The translations under genes and the position numbers were made by a program. Under the pieces are notes generated by a model that saw only the letters and a list, made by a program, of their open reading frames with translations, did no database searches and was not told where the DNA came from. DNA of 64,000 nt from Heterodera schachtii (Eukaryota; Nematoda; Chromadorea; Rhabditida; Heteroderidae): NCBI GenBank assembly GCA_023374025.1, contig SIJG01000055.1, positions 620,001 to 684,000 of the forward strand, written 5' to 3'. Position 1 is the first letter of the stretch. The number at the start of each line of letters is the position of its first letter. Shown here piece by piece: positions 24,741 to 39,584 of the stretch.

Positions 24741-25468
24741 AAACAAATAAAAGGGACCCCAAATGGTTTTTCATTGGGTCGCCAAAAATATAATTGCCCA
24801 AACGGTTTATTATTCAATGTTAAGTAATTATACTATGGTAACAGGCACACAACAGCATGGCAATCACTTCTTTCAAAATGTATGTCTAATTTAATTCATA
24901 TTAAGGGCTGAGTCATGAGCTGACCGTCTTACGGATAAACAACATTCATTTGGATAAAATGTTGCTTGGAGAGACTTGAACAATGAGAATTTCTTTTTGA
25001 AGTTTTATCACATATATTGATAAGAGAACATTCGATAAATATCAAAAATGAGCTGCGAAGTTTAATTTTATTATATTTTTAACATTTTTGAAAGGGATTT
25101 TGAAAAACTTGGCAGCTGTGAAAGTAATTAGTGATTACAGATAAAAAATGTACACCGATACCAGTGAACAGTATTGAGAACACAGGCTAAAAAAATCAAA
25201 TTGTCAGTATACAAACTGCAGAGACGAAGCCAAAGGAAATTAAAGCGATTGAAGGGGGGGGGGGGTAACACAACGGTCAAATCTCATAAGCAGAGGAACC
25301 CATGTCAGATGGTATACGGATGGATTGGAGGCGAATACGGATATCCAACTGTTAAATTTGCTTTAGTTGATGGCTTCGCCCAAACTGTAAGCAAATAAAG
25401 GATTCAAATTCTGATTGGTTTTCGAAAATGGCATAGGCTTCCTTCCATCTTCTGTGTGTCACTTCCTC
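24741..25468. other. Convergent gap between mrpl-21 and mpk-1
   Basis: The two genes point at each other here. AT-rich sequence with a G-run at 25254-25265. No further gene is recognised. Confidence 0.5.
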
Positions 25469-27987
<2,519 letters not shown>

Positions 27988-28125
27988 TTATTCCGAATTA
28001 TAAATCTAGAAATTATTAAAAAAATATATAGTAAATGAGAAGAGGCATGGGCACGTATAAATATTATTTTTCGAATAGGCGGGGAGTTATATGCAAATAA
28101 ATTTCATGAAATTAATTTAGTTCAT

Positions 28126-28214
28126 AGTTGTCAAATGACTTGAAATTTTGCAGGAAAATACTTTGGCATAATGCTACCTACCTCTCTGCAAAATTTCATA
28201 AAAATTTTCGACAA
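28126..28214. repeat. Small hairpin repeat
   Basis: The segments 'ttgaaattttgcag' and 'ctgcaaaatttcataa' are inverted partners, flanked by 'ttgtcaaa' and 'ttcgacaa'. It is a possible short MITE. No target duplication is seen. Confidence 0.45.
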
Positions 28215-29039
28215 CCGCGAAATTGACTCGACCTGAGCATTTGTTACTTGAGAAACAGTGGAAAATGTGAATGAATTGCATGAATAATCGTCCTTTTCGT
28301 GAACCCATTAATAAATAATTTACCTAATTGTCTTTCTCAACCAAATTTAACTAATCATAAGAGAATTATTGTCCTATAGGCGCTAATTAAAAAGAAGGGT
28401 CTTTTGAAAATTTAATTTTTTTTTATTCTTTAAAATTTTTGTTTAAAACTTTAATTGAATTTTCTGCAACTTATACTATTTATTCATTGTCGAGCAAAAA
28501 AACAAACCAAAAAATTTACTAGTAAATCGATGATGCTAAACACGAAAGCATTGTTAAAATTGATTTGAGAGGATTTGCTTTGTGGCTTAAATCTATTAAA
28601 TAATGAGTAAGAAAGAACAAAATACAATAAATAAGAAACCAAGGCGAGAATCGAAATGGTGAAAAAGAGGGAGGGGGGGGGGGAAGCTTTTGAGGGCGGT
28701 GGTGTTGAGAAGGGACGCCGCATGAGGAGGAAATGAGGGAAGGAAGAGATATGTGTGATGAGTGGTTGGTTGGTAATTGGGGGTGAATGAATCGGGAAAA
28801 GTGACGGGGAGTTCCCCATGGCGTTTCCTTTTGTTAGGCCGAGACGGCAATAACCAACCCGACCGACAACTTTATTGACTGAGTTTGAGAGTTGGCAAGA
28901 CGAAACAAGCCACAGCCTACGGAATGGCCAACAAATGGAAAAAGAAGCGAGGGAGAGAGGGGTGGGGGGGGGGAGCAAAGGGACAGAGAAGTTAGCACTA
29001 ACTCAAATGAATTTGCGATGTTGGAAGGAGAGAGAGGAG

Positions 29040-29265
29040 GCAGCGAAAGGGCTGCGGGGAAAGGGGGGGGGGGAGAAGGATGAATGAATGGGGGGGGGGG
29101 AGGGGAGAAGGATGAATGAATGGGGGGGGGGGAGGGGAGAAGGATGAATGAATGGGGGGGGGGAGAAGGATGAATGAATGGGGGGGGGGGAGAAGGATGA
29201 ATGAACGAGGGGGGGGGGAGAAGGATGAATGAACGGGAGGGGGGGGGGGGGGGGGGGGGGGACGA
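29040..29265. repeat. G-rich minisatellite
   Basis: Six or so tandem units of the type GGAGAAGGATGAATGAATG followed by a run of 8-10 G, with unit length about 28-34 bp set mainly by the G-run. The last unit ends in about 21 G at 29239-29261. Confidence 0.92.
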
Positions 29266-30080
29266 CGGATTCATTTCCACCCCTTCTGACAAATGAGCAT
29301 CGTCTATACTCTTTAAAACCGAAAATGCAGAAAGAATCCCGGAGAGGACAGATTGAGGAAATGACAGAACGGCGGGGCGGGGGGGGGGGGGACAACCGAC
29401 CGTCATAAGTGCACCAAAATCCCTCGGTTGTTTTTTATTCAGCCCCCCCTCCCCCCCCTCCTTTTTGTTCTCTACACTTATATACATACGTCATTGTTTT
29501 TTTTAATCTTTTTTAGTAAATTTAAAAAGAAGGAGCAAATATAGAAAAATGTGGCGCAAAGGGATAAGAGAAAAGAGTAGAGGATCATTTTCTTATGGCA
29601 AATAAAATTCGAAAGATGCTTTTAGTCCAAAGCGCCAAATGGCGCAGGAAAAGGTGTCACTTCGCTTCGTTTGGCATTTTCCCCGCTTCAAAAATGGAAA
29701 AGGGAGTAAAAATGGACAGACAAGCCATTTAAGGCTAATGCATTAGCTGACTCGAAAAGGGACAAAGCGGCGAATCGAACGAACGAAACGAATGGCGAAC
29801 AAATGCCATTCTCACGGAACGGAAAATGAACGAATGGAGCGAAATAAGCGAATGTTCAATAATTATGCATCCAAATAAAACGAAAGCGCAGCAGAAAAAT
29901 AGACGAAATGGAAGTTTAGGGGGGGGGGAGCAAATGGTAATTAGTAAAGTGAACGCGGCACTTTTCTTTTCCATGCCGAAGAGAAGATTATTAGAAAGGG
30001 AGTGTTGTTAATCGTGGCAATAATTATAAAAAAAGTGTCATATCCATTCATTTTCTGTTCAAAAGCCCGGGGCTTCTCTC

Positions 30081-30779
30081 ATGCTGGTATGCACAATGCT
30101 AAGGATATTTATCTGTAGCTAGCGATATGTGGATAGGGTAGCTGCAGATAAAAAAATCTGCAGATAAAATCCCTATGCACAATGCTAGCGCTAACTATCT
30201 GCAGCTGAAGATTTTTTTATCTGCAGATACCCATCCGCAGCAACTCTCTCGTCACACATCTTTTTATCTTTTCTATCTTCAAGAGAAATTTTTTAACTCA
30301 AATTTGGTTAGCAAAATTTTTTTGCGTAAAAAGGCGTAAAAACTTATTCCTGGGGGTTTTCGAGGTCGCTGATCATGAATCTGACATTTATTTCAACCAA
30401 TTCCTAAGTCGAACTCGAAAGTTCGAATTTTCGGTTTTTGTTCAATCATCATAAAATGTAAACCAAAAAATTTTAGAGGTATTAAATGTTATTTAGTACA
30501 ATTTTTTGAATTTTTAAACTTATTTTTTGGGATTTTAATCGACATTTCTATCGAAATATCCTCGTCTCGATGAGGCTAGTGATTTTAATCTGCAGATAGG
30601 TAGCTGCTACCCTATCTTTAGCATTGTGCATATGTAGCCTAGCTGCAGCTGACGCTAAGGATTATTTGTAAAAGAAACTGTCATTGTGCATGCGGATTTT
30701 AATCCTTAGCATTGTGCATACGGATTTATCTGCGGATAACGATTTATCTGCAGATAGTTAGCATTGTGCATACCAGCAT
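30081..30779. mobile_element. Foldback element with nested second repeat
   Basis: Inverted ends ATGCTGGTATGCACAATGCT lie at 30081 and 30779. The subterminal parts repeat 'tagcattgtgcata' and 'atctgcagata' many times in both orientations. The interior, about 30345-30470, is a piece of the GATCACGAATCTG family ('gaggtcgctgatcatgaat'), suggesting an insertion. No target duplication is clear. Confidence 0.85.
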
Positions 30780-31087
30780 CACTGTGTTCGTTTTATGAGA
30801 GAATAATGAGAAATGGAAATAAACTCATTTAGGGCCTTTGATTAAGGGGGGGGGAATAATTTCAAGGGGAAGAATTGAAATGAAAATGAAGCAAAGAGAA
30901 GAAACTCTCCGCTCCGTCCGTTTCGTACCGTAATGTCTCTGCTGCTTTGGCCCCTTTCTCTTCATCAGCGATCCCAGATGTGCCCAGTGTTTGTCTGATC
31001 GGAAGAGCAAAGTGCCGGCTAATGGGCAAATTGCCTTTAAAAACCCTTCGGGGCTATTGCCAGCCCATTCGATGCCCGGACGAAGCG

Positions 31088-33760
31088 ATGGATGGCCGGG
31101 AGAGGAAGAAGCGCCCCTTACCCTTTTCCATCGAATGCCTTTTGTCCGCCCCTTGCCAAAAAAAGCCATCGCTTTCCCCCCCAAATATTTCCTCTTCTCC
31201 TCCACCATCCCTTCCATGCTCCTCTTCCTCTTCTGCCGCTTCTCCGTCCGTCCTCCACCACGCCCTCCAAAGTGCACAAATTCGCCTGGAGGGGGCGTCG
31301 CTGTGGCGAAGATTCCACGCCTTGGGCACTGAAATGATTGTGACGCGCAGCGGCCGTCGGATGTTCCCGACGCTTCAGGTGGCCATTGTCCGATTGGAGC
31401 GAAATTTAATGTAAAAATGGCAGAGAAGAGAGAGGGGGGGGGGGAAGGCGAATATTTGCACAATTTTCACTTATCTTTTAGTTATTCGCTTATGGTCGAC
31501 TTCCAACGCACCGACCGCAAGAGATATCGGTAAAATAAACGAATGATTTAAAGGGCAATTTGTAATTTTGAAAATCACTCCCGCAAAGGTATTCCTTCCA
31601 TCAGTCCAAATGGGTCGTTGCTGGACCAGGTAAGCCCAAAAGGAGAAGAAAGTCGAGCAAAACAAAGGCACCCCCAAGGCGAGGCCGAATTCCCCGCGCG
31701 GATGCACGTCCATCCCGGTCTTTGTTTTTTATTTCCGTGTCATCGGCAGGACGCAAATTCTTGACAATAATTAGTCATTCCAAAAGTTTAATCCGTAATT
31801 ACGTCCTGCCGTGATCAGTGATCGCTGTTTCGCATTTTCTTTCCTTTTTTGCCAATCATTTGTTTTCGTTTTTCAGATTCGCCTGCACTTGGCGACCATT
31901 GGATGCGTCTTCAGGTGGTCTGTTTTGACAAGGTCAAACTCACCAACAATCTTTTGGACCAAAATGGACACGTAAGTGCAGATTTATTCGCAAAAATGAA
32001 ACAAATTAAAATTGGAAAATGAAAAGCGAAAAGTGAAAATTAGAGACAAACAAACGACCGGATAAAAAACCAACAAACGCAACGATACTGAAAAGTGGCC
32101 CAGAGAGAGAGAGAGAGAAAAGAGAGATAGAGGGGATAGAGAAAGAGAGAAATAGAGAGTGGGAGTGAGAGGAGAGAGAGAGAGAGAAATAAGGGAGAGA
32201 AATAGAGAGTGGGAGGGAGAGGAGAGAGAGAGAGTGGGAAAGAGAGAGAATTTAGAGGGGATAGAGAGAGAGAGAAAGAGAGGAGAGAGAGGGAGGGAGA
32301 ACATCTGTTACCATTTATGAACCATAAATGAGGACATTTAGCGTCAAGTGGAGATTAATGGGAGTGAAAAGTTTGATGGTCAAGCGGGGTGAAGAAGCCG
32401 AAGTGAGCTTAGGAAAAGCACATTTTGTGGACATTTGGCCAAGGAAAGCATTTATTGTTTAATGCAATCACCGCTTAAAAGTGATTTGCTTTTGTTCTTT
32501 TGCCAATGTTTGGCCACTCAAATCCCTCCCCGCCCCCTTTAAATTGTTCAAGTTTTTTCTCTTAAATGTGCCGTTGATTTGCCATTTGTCCAAGGCCATT
32601 GTCAATTCCATGCATCGTTATCAGCCCCGCTTCCATTTGGTCGTCCATCCGTCGCCCGTCGAATCGAACGCTCAGAAAAATTGGCTTAAACGAAGAACGT
32701 TTGCTTTTCCGGAGACAACTTTTATGGCGGTGACGGCCTATCAGAATCACAGAGTAATTCCAAAAGAATCGAAAAAAGGAGGGATGGGAAAATGAAATGC
32801 TTTTCCGTTATGCGCAACCCCTAAAAATGTCATAATCCCGACAAGGGAAAACAAACACTCTTTTAACACTATTCTCGGGTTGTTTTAGGCACTAATCAAA
32901 AACTGGCGCAAAAAAACAATGGTTTTCATAATATGATTTGTATTTGGTTTTGAGAAAAGAAATTAAGTCATACCAATTATATCAATCGATTCAACTCAAC
33001 GAGTGGAATCGATTGGTACTAATTACAGGTTCCTAACGATTTCTTAATCAAAAGTTACAGCCCAACAACTTGGTGCTGAAATTGGGCGGACCAATTTTCA
33101 AGTTTAGCCAGGCTAGACATGTTTCTGGATTTACAAAAAAAGAGATATTTTTTGGCTTTTTTCGAAAAATGATAGATAAAATCCTATGATGAAAATCTTA
33201 GAAAAAGCATCGGTTTTTGACGACCAAATTATTGAAAAAGAAAATTTCATCGGTTAGCTTTGACCCAAAGCATGGCATTCAACTTACATATTTCACAAAC
33301 ATTAAATTCTTTTTCTTGCCAATTATTTTTAGTTCGGCCCCGGTTAAAGTGTCGTTTAATCGGTCGTTCATTTCCCTAATTAATGCCCAATGATTTGAGC
33401 CAATGGCGGCGTGCTGGAAAATCAAAGGAACAAAACGAAAATAACAAAACCTTTTCCGCTCAGATCACCGAATTGAAAATCGAAAGTAATCCCTTCGCAA
33501 AGGGATTTCGCGAATGCGATTTGCCCTTTGGTTCGAATAATGGCGAAAGTGACGGAATGTCGACGATGGCACCGAACGACCGAACAAAGGCGAAAAATGG
33601 GACGGGCGCAGCAATGCAATGGTTGCTCAATTGTCCAATTGCATTTGGACTTATTGACAATGAAGATTCAGCGAATGGGAGAAGAGAAACGGACGAAACG
33701 ACGAAAAAGAGGGAAAACGCCAAAAGCAATTTTATTGAAAGAAAAAATTTAAATGGATAA
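31088..33760 (+). CDS. mls-1: T-box transcription factor of the TBX1 subfamily (mls-1-like)
   Basis: Nuclear DNA-binding regulator. In C. elegans the TBX1-class factor MLS-1 specifies uterine muscle. Exons 31088-31410, 31482-31529, 31589-31629, 31679-31717, 31877-31971, 32595-32753 and 33464-33760 add up to 333 residues in frame. The T-box runs from [20 protein letters not shown] through [42 protein letters not shown] and [20 protein letters not shown] to the conserved [17 protein letters not shown] and [10 protein letters not shown] favour the TBX1 class. The N-terminal exon carries [11 protein letters not shown], an eh1 Groucho-binding motif. The chosen ATG at 31088 is the nearest to the eh1 motif; an in-frame ATG at 31022 is an alternative. 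Introns 2-4 are tiny (about 50-60 bp). Confidence 0.92.
32101..32300. repeat. (GA)n tract in a T-box gene intron
   Basis: GA-rich dinucleotide sequence with 'aatagagagtgggag' interruptions, within the intron 31972-32594 of the mls-1-like gene. Confidence 0.9.
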
Positions 33761-35180
33761 AAACACGGAAGAGAGAGATACTGTAGCAAAAAGGGAAAGA
33801 AAGCAAATTAAAAAATATCAATTAATGAAGAGGATTAGCCACTGGTGGAAGAAAATGCGCAATGAAGTGACAAATTCTCGCGTTGTTACTGCTCGTTATT
33901 TTTGACAGTACCCCTCCCTCCCCATTCCCTCCCCTCCCTTTCCCCCTCCCCCTTCCCCACGCCCAAATTGGCGCTCTCTCTCTCTCTCTCTCTTGTGTCT
34001 GTCTCTGTCTCTGCTAATGTGTCCATATGACGACTTTCGTCTTTTTTCGCTCTCTTTTCTCTGTCTGTCCCTCTCATTCTCTTTTTCCTTCTCTCCTTTG
34101 CTCTTTGTCCCTCACTTCGTCGACCCCAAAATTTGCTTTGGTGTCATCCATTCGTCCGTCCCTCCCCTCCCTTCTTCCCCCCCCCTCTCTCCCCCAAGTG
34201 ATTGACTTTTCGCCTTTATTTATCTGATCGATCATCGCCCCTTTCTTTCCCTTCCTTCATTCGTTCGTTTTCCATCTGATTCTTTTGAGTTCCGTTGTGA
34301 TTTATGGTGAATTTTGTCCTTTATCGTACATTTTCAGGTGTAATCGTATCCCAACCAATGAAAATGCCTTTTTCTTTGCTTTTCTCTGTGTTTCTTCTTC
34401 TTCTTCCGCTGATTCTCTTCCTCTGATAAGAGCGACTTTCACTTCTTTTTTTGTGCTTTTTTGTTTTTCACCCCCTGATTTTTGGAAATTAATTTTTAAT
34501 TTTATTTAAATTTTAAACAAAGCTCACGTAAAAGAATTTAGGCGTAAAAAAATGCTAGATTCATAATCAACGCCTTAAATTAAATTAGAAAAGTGGTTAA
34601 AAATGGAGGAGGGGGGGGGGGGATGTGACAAACGAGAAAAGAAGGACCCGCTTTTCTGTTGCTGTATTATCCCAGCTAATTCGAAACATAATTATTTTTT
34701 AATTTTCTTTCAAAATTAGTGTGCCCATGGCCAAATACCTTTTTTTCATTTTACCCCACTATTTGTGATGGGTAATTAATTTTTTAATGGGGAGGGGGAG
34801 GGAGAAATGCGAATTTGGTAAGAAATAATAAAATTCTTTTTATTTAAATGAAAAATGTCAAACGGAAACAAAAGAAAGCAGAAAATATTAAAACATTAAG
34901 GAATTATGAAATGTTTATTTAATGGCAAAATCAGAAAAATAAGAAAGCGAAAGAAAGGAAAGGAAAGGACAGTAAGACGAAAAGAAAGAAAGAGAAAAAG
35001 AAAGTGGGGAGAGGAGAAAAGGGAAATGGAAATTGAACCCAAAAACGCAAAATAAGTGCCATAAAATATGCAAAATCGAATTCTCATGTTCAATTAATTT
35101 AATTTAAATTTGATGTTAACGATTAACTTTGTGGAGATTCAATTCGAGTGAAGTGAGAGAGAGAGAGAGAGGGGAGAGAA

Positions 35181-35244
<64 letters not shown>

Positions 35245-35525
35245 AGAGGGGTGGGGGGTCAAAAATTGAAAGTTCACCGTCAATTTGAGACTTGGCTTTG
35301 GTCAGTGGCTAATAGTGCTCTTTAAGATTGAAAACCTCCCGAGACTCTCGAACATCACTAATGGATATGAAACAAAGGCTTTTCAGAGCATTCACTTGGC
35401 TTTTGAGGAGGGGTCGGATTTATTTTAAAAAGCCATGGATTCAATTTGCTCCGTAATCCCTCCCCCATCCATTCGTTGGTCCATTCTTTACAATAGTCGG
35501 CGGCCTCTCTTTCTTCAGTGTCCCG
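33761..35525. other. Convergent gap between mls-1-like and lin-39
   Basis: The 3' ends of the two developmental regulators face each other. It contains a pyrimidine-rich patch at 33905-34200, a G-run at 34611-34622, and a GA tract at 35153-35248. A fragment near 34540-34590 recalls the GATCACGAATCTG family. No gene is seen. Confidence 0.55.
35153..35248. repeat. (GA)n microsatellite
   Basis: Nearly pure GA dinucleotides with three short interruptions, between the mls-1-like and lin-39 genes. Confidence 0.95.
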
Positions 35526-36633
35526 TCATTCTGTACTGTAACTGATCCCTCCGCCTTCGCTTCCCCCTCCTCCGTTTGCTGCGGCTGTCATTAAAAAGGG
35601 ATTTCGTCCACCGAAGGGCTGTGACTGTCCCTGCTGAATGGCGTGTTGCATCACAGCAGCCGCCGCTTGTGCTGCCAGCTGAGAGGCGGCGTTGGACAAT
35701 TGGGAGGAGGGCGAGGGGAAATGCTGCGGGGGACAGCCGACGCCGTTCAACGGCTGCTGCTGATCCTTGCTCTCCTTCTTGTGCTTCATCCTCCTGAAGT
35801 GAGACAAACTGAAATCAAATTATGAATGCTAATGGTCAATTTAATAGTGATTCTTTTACTCCCTCTCTTTTCTCTTTCCTCTCTCCTATCCCTATGTTCT
35901 CGTTATCTCCCTTTCTCTCTATCTTATTTCCTAGTCCTTATCATCTCTCTCCCCCTTCTCCCCCTCCTTCTCTCTCTGTCTCTCTTTCCTCTATCCTATC
36001 CTTCTGTCTGTTCTCTTCTCTCCCTCCTCCCCCCTCTCTTTCCTCTCTCCTATCCGTCTGCTCTCTCTCTCCCTTTCTCTCTATCTTTATTTCCTAGTCC
36101 CTCTCATTCTCTCTCTCCCTCCTCTTGCCCCTCTTTCTCTCTCTTCTCCTCTCTCTTTTCTCTCTTTTAACTTTTTTTTCTTTATTTCTCTGTTCCCCCG
36201 ACCTGTTCTGAAACCATATTTTCACTTGTCGCTCTGTCAGAATCAGTGAATGGGCAATTTCAATGCGCCGTTTGCGTGACAAATACTTGTTGAAATGGAA
36301 CTCCTTCTCCAACTCCAGCACTTGGTTCCGCGTGTATGCCGTCCTTTGGCGCTTTTCGCCTCGCGCAGTCCCTTCAAACGGAATTTTCATTGAATTTTCT
36401 TTGATTTCTTTTTTCTTCTTTATCCCCAGGGTTCGCAGATGTGAGGAAGGATCTAGAAGCATTTTGTGGTCTTTGAAAGGACCAAAGATTCCTTTTTTTT
36501 TTTTTTTTTTGAAAATGAGGACTTGAGGCTTTTTGTGATTTTTTGGAATTTGCTAACAAATCGATTTGAAAATTCCAAAATAATCTCCGTCGGCGCCGAT
36601 CGGCACCGCCAATCCTTTAGAATTTTCAACCCG

Positions 36634-36666
<33 letters not shown>

Positions 36667-39584
36667 ATTCTCCGCGTCCCTTCGGCTGTTTTCCCAAATC
36701 CTTCCCTTTCCGCTCTCTTCTCGGCCGAAGAAAGATTTATGGCCGACAGATTCTCAATTTATTTGTAGCTCAACTTGGCCTCTTCCGACCAATGGGAGGG
36801 ATTATCAGCGAAGATGGCCAAGAATATTGCCAGAACTGAAGCAATACATATGAAGAATGAATGCGAAGATGGGCTCAGAGACCGAGAGAATTATTATGCC
36901 TAAATCAGCTATCACTGGTCATTTTGATAAGCGAGACTGATAGAGGAGAGAGAGAATAGAAAGAGAGAGAGAGAGAGGAAGGAAGGAGAGGGAGGGAGAA
37001 AGAGAGAAGAAGGGGACGGAGAGGAGAGAGAGTTATGGGGCGAGAGAGAGAGAGGGAGAGAGAGAGAGGAGAACGGGAGAGGGGGGGGGGGGAGGGAGGG
37101 AGGGAGGGGGGCGAGGGCGGAGGTTGCGGATTGGAACGTCGGCCATAAATTAAGCCAATGAAAATATTATGAGAGAAAGTGGAAAGAGTGAGATTAGATC
37201 TGAACTGTAAATCACTCAAAGGAACGTTAAACATAGACAGACAGCAAGTGCGAAGGATAAACGAAGGGGGGGGGGGAGGGAAAAGAAAAGAAATGGGGGA
37301 GGGGGTGAGGGGGGGGCATAGGAATAATTCGGTGATTGCCGGAAATAGCAAATCCATTATAATTAAAAAAGTGCACCTATGTAAATTATGGCCAAGCAAA
37401 AACTGGCCATTTGTCCCTAAATACGCATTTTTTTTCTTTCGCAGTTTCAGCGAATTGACCCAATGGCCCCCAATTGCCAACATTTTAATATTCATTTGAA
37501 AAATGGTGCTTCTCTCTCCCCAACCGATGGTTATTAATCGTTTTTCGCCTTCCCCTGCCATTCTCTGCTGCTCTGTTCTGCCGGGATTGTTCTGTTTTTC
37601 TGCGCGTGAAGATTAATGAGGGGGCCAACGGCGGGGAGAGAGAAGCCTTACCATCTCCGACCGACCTCAGACAGACGCCAATTGTTCAGCGACGGAGCAA
37701 ATTTTGAGAGGAAAATTGGGAGAAAGGGGGGGGGGAGGGATCCCCTCGCAAAGAGTGGGGACCCTCCGCTGTTGTTGACGGGGAGGGAATTAATTATCCT
37801 TTGGGGGGACGGGTCTCCCCTCCCCACTCATCGCCAGGGATTCTCCAGCCAAACAATGGCCGACTGTCACGACTTTGGCCGCGTTGGTTCGCTGGATTTG
37901 CTGGATTTACCCCCCCCCCCCCCCCAAAAAAAAGGTTTGATTTGTCCAATCGCTTAGCTTTTCACTGAACTTTTACTTTTCGTTCGGTTGCTTCTTAAAT
38001 TTTATATCAGCATCATTTTGCTGCTTTCATTTTGTGATAAAATCTTTCGTCTCCGTCGGCTAATCGATGCCCCCCCCCCCCGCGAGGGCCTTTCTTAAAC
38101 AAAGAGTCACTCACTCACTCACTCACTCACTCACTCTCTCTCTGTCTCTCCCTTTGGGAGGGGGAGTCTGTGGACTCTTTCCCGACCCTTTGATGGATGA
38201 ATGTACGGTAGTGCCCCCCAACGAATGGGCAGTGAGTGGGCAACCGATGGGGGGGGGGGGTGAGGCGGGGGCACTTGCCATTTCGAATTTAAACAATTAA
38301 TTAGTTAATTAATTCGATTTGCCATTGATTGGCTTAATGGTCTTTGCTAATCCGGCACATTCCCTCCCACTCACTGCTTGATGAGTGCATTCGCGTCATC
38401 CATGGAAAAATTGTCGTTGGCTCGGGCGTCAGTTCCGTGGTCATTCTGCAGGAGGATGAGGAAGAAATATCGCTGGACTTCTCCGCCCCGATGTTTCCGT
38501 TCTTCTTTGCGCTTGCATCACAGTTTTGGTCTTCCTCCTCGGCTTCTTCAACAAAAAATAAACAAATTCGTCCTCCATTTCTTCCACCCCCATAAAATAA
38601 ATGATGCCTTTCATTGGGTTTTCTATAGTTTTCCCTGGATTTTCCTTGACTTTTACTTTTATCCTTTTCTTTGGATTATCCCTGGCTTTTCTTTGGCTTG
38701 TCCTTGGCTTTTTCCCTGGCTTTCCCGGAAATTTTCTTGGCTTTTCCTTGGGTTTGCCTTGATTTTCCCTGGCTTTTCCTTGGATTTGCTGTGGGTTTCC
38801 CTGGCTATTCCCGGACATTTTCTTGATTTTGCCTTGTTTTCCCTGGCTTTTCCTTGGATTTTCTTGGTTTTGCCTTGGCTTTTTCCCTGGCTTGTCCTTG
38901 GCTTTTCCCCTGGCTTTTCCCTGCGTTTGCTTAATCCACCTTCCGTCGTTGTCTCTGCTTCCCCCTCTCCCATCGCTTCTCCGTTCGCTCTCCTCCCATT
39001 TTCTTCGTCTTCTTCCACTGTTTGTACTTCTTCAACTCGTCCTGCCTTCCTCCGCTTTTTCCCTCCTTCGCTCTTCTCAATTTTGTCTCTTCTGTCCACC
39101 AAAATGATTTGTTCGCTCTCTCCCAATTGACCAACTCTCTTAAAACCGTCAGATGTTGGCCAAAGGGAAGAAGTGCCCGGGGCGTACAGTTCCGGCTTAA
39201 CGAATGAATGCTTTTGGATAATCAAAACAATGCCAAGGAATGAATTTGTATAACCTTTGTGTCGCTAAGCAATGCAAAATCCGACACAATTTGCTGCACA
39301 TTGTTTCCTCCGTTCTGTTGGCCTTGCGAATGAAGCGCTGCGAAGCTTGCCAAGTCGTTGTTGTGCTGTTGGTGGTGCTGGAGGGGATAAGGAGGATGCA
39401 AAAGTTGGCCCTGGAGGGGTTCGAAAGGGTAAAACGAAGAGGAGACAGTGCCGTGCGATTGGGCGGGCGGAAAGAGCGGCAGTGGCAAAGAGGCGGTGGC
39501 ATGGACAGGGCCATGTTGGCCGTTGAGATGGGCAGACGCATGGGAATTGGCCACCAAATGGTGGTACTGCTCGTAATGAGTCAT
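35526..39584 (-). CDS. lin-39: Hox transcription factor LIN-39 (Dfd/Scr class)
   Basis: Homeodomain regulator of mid-body and vulval fates in nematodes. Exons 39255-39584, 38940-39195, 38375-38545, 36203-36452 and 35526-35793 keep phase throughout and give 424 residues. Exon 1 is His/Gln/Pro-rich. Exon 3 carries the hexapeptide IFPWM, used for Exd/CEH-20 binding. Exon 4 encodes most of the homeodomain ([19 protein letters not shown] ... RQVKIWFQN), and exon 5 opens with RRMKHKKE, the ending typical of LIN-39. An intron therefore splits helix 3 right after WFQN. The tail after the homeodomain is Gln/Ala/Gly-rich. A splice-like 'ttgttcag' lies 3 nt before the ATG and could be a trans-splice site. 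Intron 2 contains a minisatellite; intron 3 has a 31-C run. Confidence 0.95.
35860..36175. repeat. CT-rich intron of lin-39
   Basis: Intron 4, between the homeobox exon and the last exon, is almost all C and T ('ctctctccctttctctct' patterns with 'tatccttatc' variants). It acts as one very long polypyrimidine tract for the exon 5 acceptor. Confidence 0.85.
36634..36664. repeat. Uninterrupted C-run of 31
   Basis: The longest homopolymer in the window, in lin-39 intron 3 about 180 bp upstream of the homeobox exon on the gene's strand. It reads as a G-run in the transcript direction. Confidence 0.9.
36930..37110. repeat. (GA)n tract with G-run
   Basis: GA dinucleotides and 'gagggaggga' units in lin-39 intron 3, followed by G-runs at 37080-37092. 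Confidence 0.9.
38600..38935. repeat. Imperfect minisatellite in lin-39 intron 2
   Basis: About 20 degenerate copies of units such as 'ccctggcttttccttgg' and 'attttcttggcttttcc', 15-18 bp apart. On the minus strand it reads as open Lys/Gly/Gln/Pro-rich frames, but splice phases on both sides support an intron. Confidence 0.8.

Larger units (their letters stand above)
27988..31087. other. Divergent gap between mpk-1 and the T-box gene
   Basis: Promoter side of both mpk-1 (minus) and the T-box gene (plus). It contains a small hairpin at 28126-28214, G-runs at 28672-28683 and 29379-29391, a G-rich minisatellite at 29040-29265 and the nested foldback element at 30081-30779. No gene is recognised. 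Confidence 0.6.

Noticed and set aside
28834..29487. A 217-codon Pro/Ser/His-rich frame on the minus strand.
   Set aside because: It is the translation of the G-run minisatellite and has no independent support.
38659..39225. A 188-codon Lys/Gly/Gln-rich frame on the minus strand.
   Set aside because: Its first half is lin-39 exon 2, but the second half is the intronic minisatellite; phases of exons 2 and 3 agree only with splicing at 38940 and 38545.
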